Shown here: positions 34,216 to 44,851 of the stretch, in pieces
Numbering within the stretch: the stretch's first letter is position 1
How the letters are laid out: each line of letters begins with the position of its first letter
DNA from: Voacanga thouarsii
Lineage: Eukaryota; Streptophyta; Magnoliopsida; Gentianales; Apocynaceae
DNA length: 64,000 nucleotides
NCBI GenBank assembly: GCA_026120185.1
Contig: JANUWF010002362.1
Coordinates: forward strand, 2,755,001 to 2,819,000
Direction of reading: 5' to 3'
Notes under the pieces: generated by a model
Told to the model about the DNA's origin: nothing
Databases searched by the model: none
What the model saw: the letters and a program-made list of their open reading frames with translations, nothing else
Made by a program: the position numbers and the translations under genes

Positions 34216-34319
34216 GGCTCAATTGAGCCGACACCACAATGGAGAAGGAAATTCGGTGGCTCAATTGAGCCAATGCAACAAAGAAAGCAGTGGTGGTATT
34301 CACGGCTCAATTTAAAGCC
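34216..34319. repeat. Three palindromes in LTR D3
   Basis: ggctcaattgagcc, a perfect 14-bp palindrome, occurs at 34216-34229 and 34258-34271; a degenerate form (ggctcaatttaaagcc) is at 34304-34319. Start-to-start spacing is 42 and 46 bp. The block sits in about 200 bp that D1 lacks. A regulatory role is possible but unsupported. Confidence 0.85.
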
Positions 34320-34552
34320 AACTTCAACAATTTCAATTCCACACGAATTGCAAACTCCAGCACAAGAAGACAAAAGTCCAAATTAGATTGATTTCAATTT
34401 CTCAATCTCACGGTCAAAGTCAAGGCAGTGGAATTCTTTAGGTTTTATTTAGGTTTTTATTTTAGATTTTTTATTACTCCTTTTTGGTTTTGGATTATTT
34501 TTAGGTAATTACTTCTTCTTTACTTAGGATTCTTTTAGGAAATTTGTAAGCC

Positions 34553-34560
34553 TATAAATA
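34553..34560 (+). promoter_or_regulatory. TATA-like box in LTR D3
   Basis: tataaata at the same relative place as in D1 (19271-19278), followed by an A/G-rich segment. Predicted from sequence only. Confidence 0.5.
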
Positions 34561-35629
34561 AAGGCTAATTTTCTCTAGAAAAGAGAGGTGCACAATGTAG
34601 GGACTTGATTTATTTTAAAGTGTATCACCAATATTTTCTCGAGATGAATAATTCAAGGAAAATTCATTGATTATCATAGAAAATTGCTCAATCAAAGGAG
34701 GAATTCTCCAATTCAAGGAGAGTTGTACAAGAAGGTCTTCAAAGGAAGAAGAAAGAGGCTTGTCTATGAGTGCTTTCTTTTACTTTATTTTCTTTTTCTT
34801 GACAATGATGTATTAATTTTTTTATTGTAATTTGACATTGTTTTAGATATTCATGATTTTTAGAATTCTTTGATCTTTTGATTAATTGATTGTTATTCTT
34901 GGTATTGATTACTTATGCTTATTACGAGATTGATTGATTGGGTCTTCCCATTAACTTGCTTGGACAAAGGGGTTAAGAGTACGGACAAAGTAACTCAAGG
35001 TTAATTGATGTCTACCAGGATATGGATTCATTAGTTAAGTTCATGCATAATTTACCAGGAATGGGAATTAAATCAAGGACTATGGTTAATACATCTTTTG
35101 GGTAAGACTAGTTGAGATAAGATATGTGATCCTAAGTTACCTAGAAGATAGGGATTCATGGATTGGATAAAGAAGTGAATCTATATTATCCTCCATGATG
35201 CTAAGAGAATAATTAGTCATGATAAAGATTCGGTAATTTAAGATCATGTTTGTCTAAACAATGGTTTAAGTTACATAATTCTATATTCTTGACATGTATA
35301 TATTTTTACTTTATTTTAATTTTCTTTTTATTTGTTTTTCACTTTATCGAGTCAGTTAAACAATGAAAGAAAAGGGATTAATGTCTACTTGTTCCTTGAG
35401 GATTAGCACTCATTTGAACCCAATGCTCGGTTAATGATGAGTACGCTTGCTCATATATGTGATTTGGGTTGAACGTTTTAATTTAAACTTGATTGGGAAT
35501 ATGCTTAGTTTTTGTATGATTTTTACACCCAAGTCCGGACATATCAGTCTTGTTTTCCACACATATGCGGTTCTTGGGATGGTATCTCATTTTTATTTTT
35601 CTGCTGCACCATATATGATATGTGTGAGA

Positions 35630-37159
35630 TGTTAGAATTCGTGGACTCCTAAACGCGGAAAACATCCACGAATCCCTCCCGAGGACCCAAGTAAACGATT
35701 AAGATGATCTAAGGTTTAAGAATTACCTCTGGTTGCTGTAATCGAAATCCTTCGATTCTGGTTGCGCCGTTGTACGTTCAACCCGAATAATCACCAGACG
35801 CTGCAGTATGCGAACGTCCTCTATCGGATACACACCGCGAACAAACTCGATACCCGGAGAGTGCTAGCGCCTAGGGTTTGAGAGGGTTATTTTTTTTCCT
35901 TTTCTGGTAGAAAATGGCACGAATGTTCTCAAACGAAAAATTGGACCATTGAAAAGACGGCTAGGGTTTTCTTAAAAACCCCCAAACCTCTTAGTGTCCA
36001 ACTCTAATAATATCTTATCATATTCTAATTTAAATTTAAATTAAATTAAAACTGATATGATAAGATTCTACCATTATTTCGATAATTTAACTAATTAATT
36101 TACCGAGTCAAATTCTTATAATTTGGACATCATCCAGATACATCAAATGTGGACATATTTCCAGATTCATTGTATCTGGTAATTTTCTAAGTACGATTAA
36201 CTTACACATATTTTTAGATTATTCGAATCTGGTCACCAGAAAAATAACCTAACAAGTTCGCTTATTGTGTGACCCTATAGATTCATTTAATACTGGCAAT
36301 GTGCCTAAATCATATTTAAATGGCCCACGAGTTATAAGCGGTTTCTAGCAAAACATTATAACTATCCAGGTTAAATGAAGATCGGTGATCTCTTTGAACC
36401 AAACCATAATTTTATATTTAGTCCTTTTGTCACACGATATCCAGATTAAGCATAAGGCACGGAGCATGTCATCCTTATTAAGCTTAATCAATTATTTCTT
36501 GATTTCATAGTAGACTGTTCAAACAAATGATATCAATATCTTATATTGATATATTTGAGCACGGCCATACATTTTTAACAGTCTAACTTATCAAGGGGCC
36601 CATGGATATCTCTCCCATAATTGAGAGGGACAAATTCCTTCACAATCAATCATATTCCTCTCCTTGATTTATTCTATATCCAACAGTAGTCTAATTTATT
36701 ATCTGGTTAAAGACAACTTTAGACAATGTCAAAATATAGAATTTATCAAGTAGGAAACTATGATGAATTTAGGTCGAAGGACTTTCAATATTATTATGGC
36801 TAGAAAGTACTTATGACATATTCCATGAAGTACTCTCACAGTGGGTCATGTCCGATACAATGTTCTCTAACATTTATTTGTGTCTTGACTCGATATCACA
36901 AATATCCATGGCCAGTAAAACATAGCCATCAAGTCACAAACATATTAATCTTAATTTATTATTATTCCAATAATAATAGTCGATTAGGGACAGTTTTAGA
37001 ATAGTTATTGTATTCATTGTAGGGTTTTACTATCAAGTTACGTACTTGATGACCACAAAACAAAACTCACTATTCATAAAAAGGAAAGCCTCATATTATT
37101 ATATAAAACATAATGACAATAGTAAAAGTACAAATTGACTCTAGGGCATATCCCCAACA
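35630..37159 (-). repeat. Copia-2 3' LTR
   Basis: Left edge tgttagaattcgtgg, right edge ggcatatccccaaca. It matches 42569-44099 with only scattered differences, by eye about 2 to 3 percent. Confidence 0.95.
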
Positions 37160-37173
37160 GTCTCCCACTTGCA
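37160..37173 (-). other. Polypurine tract of Copia-2
   Basis: The minus strand reads tgcaagtgggagac next to the 3' LTR, the plus-strand DNA primer. The wording is shared with Copia-1 and Copia-3. Confidence 0.85.
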
Positions 37174-37702
37174 CTAAGACCAATTTGGCATAAGCCGTAA
37201 TCCCATTGATCTGGTATAACTATCATGTTTAAACGATGGGAGAGGCTTTGTCAGTAGATCTGCAACATTGTCATCAGTTGGTACCTTGCATACATTGACA
37301 TCTCCTCTATCAACAATTTCTCGAATGAGATGAAAACGTCTAAGTATATTTTTGGATCGCTGATGTGATCTTGGTTCCTCAGCTTGTGCAATGGCTCCAT
37401 TGTTGTCACAATAGAGATCCGCTGGGTTCACAATACTAGGAACTACATCTAGTTCTGTAATGAACTTTTTAATTCAAACTGCTTCTTTAACTGCAGTTGA
37501 GGTAGCTACATACTCAGCTTCTGTAGTAGAATCGGCCACGGTGTCTTTCTTTGAACTTTTCCAGCTTACAGCACCTCCATTCAAACAAAATAGAAAACCT
37601 GATTGCGATCTATAATCATCTATGTCGGACTGAAAACTAGCATCAGTGTAACCATTTACAACTAGCTCGCCTTCTTATCCTCCATAAACTAAGAACATAT
37701 CT
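37174..37702 (-). pseudogene. Copia-2 RNase H remnant
   Basis: The frame 37174-37431 carries LYCDNNGAIAQAEEP and ends ADLLTKPLP, the copia RNase H C-terminus immediately before the PPT. The family usually has ADPLTKPL. The preceding part up to 37702 shows STTEAEY-type sequence in other frames. Broken by frameshifts, so not functional. Confidence 0.85.
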
Positions 37703-38546
37703 TTAGTTCTTCTTAAGTACTTCAGTATGTTCTTGACGGCAGTCCAGTGTGCCTCTCCAGGATTTGACTGGAACCTGCTCGTCATGCTCAAAGCATATGA
37801 TACATCGGGTCGAGTACATAACATGGCATACATGATAGACCTTATAGCAAGAAGCGTATGGTATCTTGTTCATGCGCTCTTCTTCATCCTTCGTAGAAGG
37901 ACTTTGAGTTTTGCTGAGCTTAATGCCATGTGACATTGGCAAGAATCCTCTCTTAGAGTTTTGCATACTGAACCTTTTCAGTACCTTGTCAACGTATGTA
38001 CTTTGACTTAGTCCAATTAGCTTTTTAGATCTATCTCTATAGATCTTTATACCTAGAATATAGGCAGCTTCACCTAAGTCTTTCATTGAGAAACAATTTC
38101 CCAACCATGTCTTTACACTTTGTAGAGTTGGAATGTCGTTTCCAATGAGTAAGATATCATCAACATAAAGTACCAAAAAGACTATTGCCTTCCCACTTGT
38201 TTTCTTATAGATACAAGGCTCATCTTTATTTTTGATAAAGTTAAACTCTTTAATTGCTTCATCAAAACGAAGATTCTAGCTTCAAGATGCTTGCTTCAAT
38301 CCATAAATGGATCTTTGAAGCTTGCACACTTTATTAGAATTCAAAGGATCATCAAAACCCTCAGGTTGTGTCATGTACACATCTTCGAGTAAGTTTCCAT
38401 TAAGAAACGCGGTTTTAACATCCATTTACCAAATTTCAAAGTCATAATATGCTGCTATGGCAAGAAGAATTCTGATAGATTTAAGCATTACAACTGGTGA
38501 AAAGGTTTCATCATAGTCTATACCATGAGTTTGTCTATAACCTTTG
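37703..38546 (-). pseudogene. Copia-2 reverse transcriptase remnant (YVDD)
   Basis: The frame 37703-38176 starts VLYVDDILLIGN, with the YVDD codons at 38156-38167, followed by LGEAAYILGIKIYRDR and LIGLSQSTYVDKVL. Upstream, 38426-38671 carries GIDYDETFSPVVMLKSIRIL and ends YDFEIW, then a TAA stop where relatives have Gln, then [10 protein letters not shown]. Two more stops occur near 38280 in the QAS...NLRF segment. The catalytic Asp pair is intact, but the frame is broken at several places. Confidence 0.88.
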
Positions 38547-39877
38547 CTACCAGTCATGCTTTGTAAGTATGCACATTTCCCTCCATGTCTGTTTTCTTTT
38601 GAAAACCCACTTACACCCAATGGTTTTTGAACCTTTAGGTGGGTTAACCAAAGTCCAAACTTGGTTATCATACATGGATTGCATCTCAGACTTCATAGCC
38701 TCTATCCATTTTCCAGAGTCAGAACTCTTAATGGCTTCTTGATAGGAAGTGGGCTCATCATTAACCATAAGCTCCACATTGTGATCGTCAGTAATGAGAA
38801 ATCCATATCTCTCAGGTTGTTGACGAACCCTATCAGATCTTCGAGGTCCTTGTTCTATAGATGTAGGCTCATCTTGGACTTGTGAGCCATCTAATCGAGA
38901 TTCATTATTTGGTTCAGGCACTAATTGTGGCTCTTGAATCTCATCTTGATGAGGTTCAGGCACTAATTGTGGTCCTTGAATCTCATCAAGATGTATTTTA
39001 CTCACACTGATTCTTTTGGAAATAAATTCCTTTTCAAGAAAGAATCCATTTCGAGCAACAATTACTTTATTTTCTTTTGGGAGATAAAATTGATATCCTT
39101 TAGTTTTTTTAGGATACCCCACAAATGTGCATTTATCCAATTTAGGTGCAAGTTTATCAGATAATAAACGCTTTACATAAACTTCACAACCCCAAATCTT
39201 CAAAAATAACAAACTAGGTTGTCTCCCAGTCCATATCTCATATGGCATTTTCTGAACCGATTTAGATGGAACTCGATTTAGTATGAATGCAGCAGTCTCC
39301 AGGGCATAACCCCAAAAGGAGATTGGAAGATCAGTTTGACTCATCATTGATCGAACCATATCTAATAAAGTCCAATTTCTCCGTTCAGATACACCATTCC
39401 ATTGAGGTATTCCTGGTGGAGTTAATTGGGAAATAATTCTACAATTTTTAAGATGCTCGTCAAACTCGTAACTTAAGTATTCACCACCTCGATCCGATCG
39501 AAGTGTTTTGATACTTTTGCCAAGTTGATTTTGTACTTCATTTTGAAATTCTTTAAATTTCTGGAACGATTCAGATTTATGTTTCATCAGATACAGGTAG
39601 CCATATCTACTGAAATCATCTGTAAATGTAATGAAGTACTGAAATCCTCCTCTAGCAAGTGAATTCATTGGTCCACATACATCAGTATGTATTAGGCCCA
39701 ATAAATCAGTTGCCCTTTCATTTTGTCTCTTGAAATGCGCTTTAGTCATTTTGCCTAATAAACAAGAATCGCATGTTTTGTAAGATTCTAAATCAAATGA
39801 TTTTAGAAGCCCATCATTATGAAGCTTTGTTATGCGTTTCTCATTTATATGGCCCAAACGACAATGCCAAAGTAAGG
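38547..39877 (-). pseudogene. Copia-2 integrase and start of RT
   Basis: A long open frame (38547-39857) begins MGHINEKRITKL, the HHCC zinc region continuing to CDSCLLGKM. It then carries the catalytic core (HTDVCGP, TDDFSRYGYLYL, RSDRGGEYL, GVSERRN), the copia integrase C-terminus (VPSKSVQKMPYEIWTGRQP) and a Glu/Pro-rich linker, and reaches the RT start (IGCKWVFKRK). A frameshift near 38590 ends the frame. The residues WHCRLGH before the first Met lie in this frame, so the true reading starts upstream at the PR-IN junction (about 39877). The Asp, Asp and Glu candidates of the core are present. Confidence 0.92.
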
Positions 39878-40762
39878 CTAATTTAAATCATTGGATTTCA
39901 ATCTCTTAGTATTTATATTATAGATAGACATGTCTGAAGATCCGCGAAGATTTAGAATATAAAGCCGATTCGATAATGAAGCATCTCCATAAAAAATGCC
40001 GTTTTTATTAATGGAGCAAATGTTATTCCCAATAACAAATTTAAAACCTTCTAAATCCAAACAAGAAACTGAAATAATATTCCTACTCATAGCAGGAACA
40101 TAAAAATAATTGTTTAGTTCTAAAACAAGCCCACTGGGTAAAATTAATTCAAAAGTTCCTACAGCTACTGCAGCAACTTTTGCTCCATTCGCAACTCGTA
40201 GGTCCACCTCGCCTTTTGCCAAGGCTCTGCTCCTTTTTAGACCCTGCACATTTACACAAATGTGAGATCTACAACCGGTATCCAATACCCATGAATCAGA
40301 AGTAGATAAATTAATTTCAATAACATAAATACCTGAAGCGGCAGTCTCACTGTCCTTCTTTTTCTTTGCTTCCAAATAGAGCTTGCAATTTCTTAACCAA
40401 TGTCCTTGTTCTCCACAATGGTGGCAAGCTCCCTCCTTTGGTGTCTTGACCTTAGGTTTAGGCTTGAATTTGGACTTTGCCTTGTCCTTACCCTTACCAG
40501 CCATGACCTTGCCCTTTTGGTTGTTCTTTTTGCCTTTCCCTTTTTGAACCATTAGAACACTAGGAGTATTCTTCTTAATGTTCAGTTCAGCTTGTTTTAG
40601 CATCCCATGCAATTCAGTAATAGATTTCTCTATATTATGCATGTTAAAATTCACGACAAACTGGTCATACTCAGCAAGTAAAGAGCCCAAGATCAAATCC
40701 GTGGCCATGTCATGATTAACAGGAGCACCAAGCTTATCAAGATGATCTAGATAGCCCTTCAT
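39878..40762 (-). pseudogene. Copia-2 Gag C-terminus, zinc knuckle and protease
   Basis: A 294-residue open frame. It shows the Gag C-terminal part (LGSLLAEYDQFVVNFNM), a lysine-rich linker, an intact CCHC knuckle (CHHCGEQGHWLRNC, about 40385-40428) and the protease motif SWVLDTGCRSHIC near 40255-40300. The frame starts right after a TAA at 40763-40765, which separates it from the first part of gag, and ends with a frameshift into integrase near 39878. Confidence 0.9.
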
Positions 40763-41176
40763 TTAAAGGACATGAGCACTTACCGAGGTGACAGAAACCA
40801 TCTTACATGCATTTAACGCCTTGTGAGTTTCAAATCCCTCTTGTCGCGCTTGCTCTTGGAACATTTCCTTGAGATGCACAATCATGTCATATGCCTCTGC
40901 TTCTTCAAACTGTTTTTGAAGTTCAGAGTTCATGATTGCTAACATGAGGAAAGTAACATCGTTGGAGTCATCTTTGTGCTTACTATAAGCATCTTTTTCA
41001 GCTTTTGAGGCGTTATTTACTGGAGCAGGGGGAATAGGATTTTCAAGAACATAGAGCATTTTTTCTTGCTTAAGAACAATTCTTAAGTTTCGTGCCCAAT
41101 CAAGAAAGTTAGTCCCACTAAGCTTGTCTTTCTCAAGCACAGATCGAAATGAATTATTCCAACTGTTTGTTGCCAT
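40763..41176 (-). pseudogene. gag: Copia-2 gag N-terminal part
   Basis: Start ATG at 41174-41176, protein start MATNSWNNSFRSVLEKDKL, then the copia Gag motif LSGTNFLDWARNLRIVLKQE. It ends at the in-frame TAA at 40763-40765, directly followed in the same frame by MKGYLDHLDKL. One stop therefore breaks an otherwise continuous Gag. The 137-residue fragment could in principle be translated, but it lacks the zinc knuckle. Confidence 0.92.
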
Positions 41177-42555
41177 TATCTACATACAAAAATATGCAAA
41201 GTAATTAATTTTTGAGACTCTAACGAAAAACTCCCACTAAAAGCATTTAAACTTTTTGAAACTTCAACATTTTGATGTTTCGTAGTAGGGAAAAATATTT
41301 TGTTTTAATCATAAGTAAGCTTTGGCTTTAATCTTATAATTAAATAAAACTCTAATTTTAAATGAGATAGACATCAAATGTCCCGGCTAAAAATATCTCA
41401 TAAAATGCCATAGGCCCAAAATCATTTTGATAGCCCAGTTAAGTCAAACCATATCAAACATATGGAAAACTATTTTCCATCTTATCTCACTCAGATAATC
41501 AAAAGCATCCTACTTTGGTAGGAATGACCATATGATGATCCAAATAATAACAAGTGTTTGATTTTGGAAGGCATTTAACACTTAAATTTTTTTCTTTAAA
41601 AAAATTTTTGATTGGATTGTAGTAAGCAGGAAATAAACATATCAAATATGCATGCAAGACATAAATAAAAGTGACATAGCATGGCCCATAACCTATGTTG
41701 ATCATCACGAGCAAAGTGAAGATTAAGGTGGTCAATCTAGGTATATGAACTCCTTAAGCATTCTCTAATGCCTTGAGCTTACTCCTCCTTGGTTGTAAAT
41801 GTCGGCTACCGTCTTCTTTTACATTGGATAGTAAAATTAAAATAATTCCTATTCTAGGAAAGTAGTACAATTTTACAACAATGAATAATGACACGCAGGC
41901 CGTATTTAAAAAATTACAACTTAAAACAACCATAATGTAACCAGCCAATCACATTGGGATGAAACGGGCCATGCTATGCACTATTCAAAATAATCCACAA
42001 CTACAATAAAAAACATTGATGAATAACATACAACGAACAGTTAGGTGGGGTTCCAAGGGGCAACACCCCTGGCGGGGTCAAGGGGGCAGTGCCCCCGGAA
42101 GGAAAAACGATTTTTCCTACTCTCATTGAATGAGATTTTGCCTTTCAATTTTTGAAAATTAATCAAATTAATGTTCGGACCCCTTAGTAACCATCGCCGT
42201 GAAAATTCATATTACAGACAATATGCGTTCTTTTAATCATATTTATATAGATAACATATTATCATGGCCGATTAATAAAAGAAATTCGCAAATATAGAAC
42301 GACGGATAGCATGCTTACGATACCATATCATATTAAAATAGACCAATTTACAGACAATCTGCAACTAATCTGGTCTGATTAGGTGACTAAGACACACACA
42401 TTAAACCTAATTCAGGCAGTCTGCATGCTAAGTATTCTAAAATCATAATCATGCAAACATGCTGATACATACCGGTTAAATTCATATATACATATTATAC
42501 ATATATTCAACAATACGATTAACACAGATGAATCAACCTAATCGTTTAGCAAGTT
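41177..42555 (-). other. Copia-2 untranslated leader
   Basis: About 1.4 kb of non-coding sequence between gag and PBS, including a GC-rich island with two inverted repeats at 42053-42096 in otherwise AT-rich DNA. Expected location of the packaging signal. The minor ORFs here have no support. Confidence 0.8.
42053..42096 (-). other. GC-rich inverted repeats in the Copia-2 leader
   Basis: gggggcagtgccccc (42082-42096) is a 7-bp stem palindrome around one base, and ggggcaacacccc (42057-42069) can form a second short hairpin. In RNA they would give two stable stem-loops near the 5' end of the leader. A role in dimerisation or packaging is an inference. Confidence 0.6.
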
Positions 42556-42567
42556 GTTCTGATACCA
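42556..42567 (-). other. Primer-binding site of Copia-2
   Basis: The minus strand reads tggtatcagaac, one base from the 5' LTR edge (42569), with one mismatch to tggtatcagagc of the initiator tRNA-Met type. Confidence 0.88.
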
Positions 42568-42568
42568 C

Positions 42569-44099
42569 TGTTAGAATTCGTGGACTCCTAAACGCGGAAA
42601 ACATCCACGAATCCCTCCCGAGGACCCAAGTAAACGATTAAGATGATCTAAGGTTTAAGAATTACCTCTGGTTGCTGTAATCGAAATCCTTCGATTCTGG
42701 TTGCGCTGTTGTACGTTCAAACCGAACAATCACCAGACGCTGCAGTATGCGAACGTCCTCTATCGGATACACAATGCGAACTCACTCGATACCCAGAGAG
42801 TGCTAGCGCCTAGGGTTTGAGAGGGTTTTTTTTTTTCCCCTTTTCTGGTAGAGAATGGCACGAATGTTCTCAACCGAAAAATTGGACCATTGAAAAGACG
42901 GCTAGGGTTTTCTTAAAAACCCCCAAACCTTTAGTGTCCAACCCTAATAATATCTTATCATATTCTAATTTAAATTCAAATTAAATTAAAACTGATATGA
43001 TAAGATTCTGCCATTATCTCGATAATTTAACTAATTAATTTACCGAGTCGATTCTTATAATTTGGACATTATTCCAGATACATCAAATGTGGACATATTT
43101 CCAGATTCATTGTATCTGGTAATTTTCTAAGTACGATTAACTTACACATATTTTTAGATTCATCGAATCTGGTCACCAGAAAAATAACCTAACAAGTTCG
43201 CTTATTGTGTGACCCTATAGGTTCATTTAACACTGGCAGTGTGCCTAAATCATAGTTAAATGGCCCACGAGTTATAAGCGGTTTCTAGCAAAATATTATA
43301 ACTATCCAGGTTAAATGAAGATCGGTGATCTCTTTGAACTAAACCATAATTTTATATTTAGTCATTTTGTCACACGATATCCAGATTAAGCATAAGGCAC
43401 GGAGCATGTCATCCTTATTAAGCTTAATCAATTATTTCTTGATTTCATAGTAGACTGTTCAAACAAATGATATCAATATCTTATATTGATATATTTGAGC
43501 ACGGCCATACATTTTTAACAGTCTAACTTATCAAGGGGCCCATGGATATCTCTCCCATAATTGAGAGGGACAAATTCCTTCACAATCAATCATATTCCTC
43601 TCCTTGATTTATTCTATATCCAACAGTAGTCTAATTTATTATCTGGTTAAAGACAACTTTAGACAATGTCAAAATATAGAATTTATCAAGTAGGAAACTA
43701 TGATGAATTTAGGTCGAAGGACTTTCAATATCATTATGGCTAGAAAGTACTTATGACATATTCCATGAAGTACTCTCACAGTGGGTCATGTCCAATACAA
43801 TGTTCTCTAACATTTATTTATGTCTTGACTCGATATCACAAATATCCATGGCCAGTAAAACATAGCCATCAAGTCACAAACATACTAATCTTAATTTATT
43901 ATTATTTCAATAATAATAATCGATCGGGGACAGTTTTAGAATAGTTATTGTATTCATTGTAGGGTTTTACTATCAAGTCACGTACTTGATGACCACAAAA
44001 CAAAACTCACTATTCACAAAAAGGAAAGCCTCATATTATTATATAAAACATAATGACAATAGTATAAGTACAAATTGACTCTAGGGCATATCCCCAACA
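42569..44099 (-). repeat. Copia-2 5' LTR
   Basis: tgttagaattcgtgg to ggcatatccccaaca. It is adjacent to the PBS and hence the promoter-bearing LTR. Compared with 35630-37159 the differences are mostly single substitutions, such as gccg/gctg near 42706. Confidence 0.95.
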
Positions 44100-44118
44100 T
44101 GAGATACCCAACACAAAT

Positions 44119-44580
44119 AACTCAGGAGCCTCGGGAAGTGAAACGCAGAAACCGCAAGTAAAGACAAAGGTCTTTGCACTCAATCAGGAAGAGGTAGGAC
44201 CAGATGCGGTAGTAGTAGAAGGTGCGTTCACTATTCAAGGCCATTCTGTTAATGCTTTAATAGACCTCGGATCCACCCATTCTTATCTAAACAAGACTTG
44301 TGCATATTATTTGGGTTAGGATGGAATTGAACTACCTTATACTTTGATGGTGAGTACTCTCTTGGGGAAAGTAGTACAAGCAGATAAATATGTGCAGAAT
44401 TATGAGATTGGACTTGGAAAGGAGAATTTGGAAGGGGGTCTTATAGTTTTAACTATCAATGATTATGATGTAATTTTGGGCATGGATTTGCTAGCGAAGC
44501 ATGGGGCAAAGGTTGATTGAATTCAATGGTACTCAAATAAAGGAATTGAAATTTCTAATAGTTGAAGCTAAGGCCCGGAA
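44119..44580 (+). pseudogene. Element E aspartic protease remnant
   Basis: The frame reads VVVEGAFTIQGHSVNAL, then IDLGSTHSYL (catalytic loop, DLGS near 44262-44273; DxGS in relatives), YLG, then a TAG near 44318 and LILGMDLLAKHGAKVD at about 44470-44515. These motifs mark the start and end of a Ty3/gypsy protease. It follows gag across solo LTR C1, and the RT start follows. Confidence 0.83.
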
Positions 44581-44851
44581 GCTGCTAAAAGAATGATGTC
44601 ATGGATATTTGGCTTACATGATAAACAAGCCAAATGATCAATGCACCATGGAGAATACCGAAGTAGTGAAGTAATTTCCAGACGTGTTTGCTACTGAACC
44701 CATTTCCTTTCTTCCCACTCCAGAAATTGAGTTCATTATAAACTTAAATCCAGGAATAGAACCTATTTCAAAGACTCCATACCGTATGGTCCCTGCGAAA
44801 TTGAAGGAACTGAAGGAGCAATTAGAAGAATTATTGAAGTGAGGATAAAGA
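44581..44851 (+). pseudogene. Element E RT, N-terminal part
   Basis: Readable segments FPDVFATEPI near 44680-44710 and IEFIINLNPGIEPISKTPYRM near 44725-44790 form the RT entry region of Ty3/gypsy, then LKEQLEELLK. A TGA follows LLK. The sequence is cut at 44851 by Copia-3 and resumes at 54464. Confidence 0.85.

Larger units (their letters stand above)
33805..35546 (+). repeat. Solo LTR D3 (family D), TSD gtctt
   Basis: 1742 bp, tgataggggctaaatt to ccggacatatca, flanked by perfect gtctt (33800-33804 and 35547-35551). It is the best-preserved of the three family D copies. It carries the GC-rich module near 33985-34020 and a segment not seen in D1 with three palindromes (34216-34319). TATA-like box at 34553-34560. 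No PBS or coding region is attached. It lies inside C1. Confidence 0.93.
35630..44099 (-). mobile_element. Copia-2, full-length young Ty1/copia retrotransposon (TSD tgaga)
   Basis: Perfect 5-bp TSD tgaga at 35625-35629 and 44100-44104. The LTRs (35630-37159 and 42569-44099) are about 1530 bp and nearly identical by eye. Minus-strand order is LTR, PBS, leader, gag, PR, IN, RT, RNase H, PPT, LTR. It is a different copia family from Copia-1 and Copia-3 (LTR and Gag differ). The reading frame is largely continuous but has a stop in gag, a frameshift at the PR-IN border and further breaks in RT. It lies inside solo LTR C1. Confidence 0.96.
32144..44113 (+). repeat. Solo LTR C1 (family C), split by D3 and Copia-2, TSD taaat/caaat
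   Basis: It starts tgttagtgttatgc (32144) and ends gagatacccaaca (44113). Its sequence is 32144-33804, 35552-35629 and 44105-44113 once D3 and Copia-2 are removed, about 1748 bp, close to C3 (1731 bp). The joined junction (near 33795 and 35552) reads in the same order as C3 in reverse at 56740-56860: the 'tgtcttgttttccacac' and 'gggatggtatctc' words line up. Flanks are taaat (32139-32143) and caaat (44114-44118). It separates gag from PR of element E. Confidence 0.9.

Noticed and set aside
34019..34373. Cys/Phe-rich minus-strand ORFs
   Set aside because: They lie within solo LTR D3 and are absent in D1; chance frames in a purine-rich strand.
36813..37004. 63-residue ORF repeated at 43753-43944
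   Set aside because: The two copies are the two Copia-2 LTRs; the ORF is antisense LTR sequence and its duplication follows from that.
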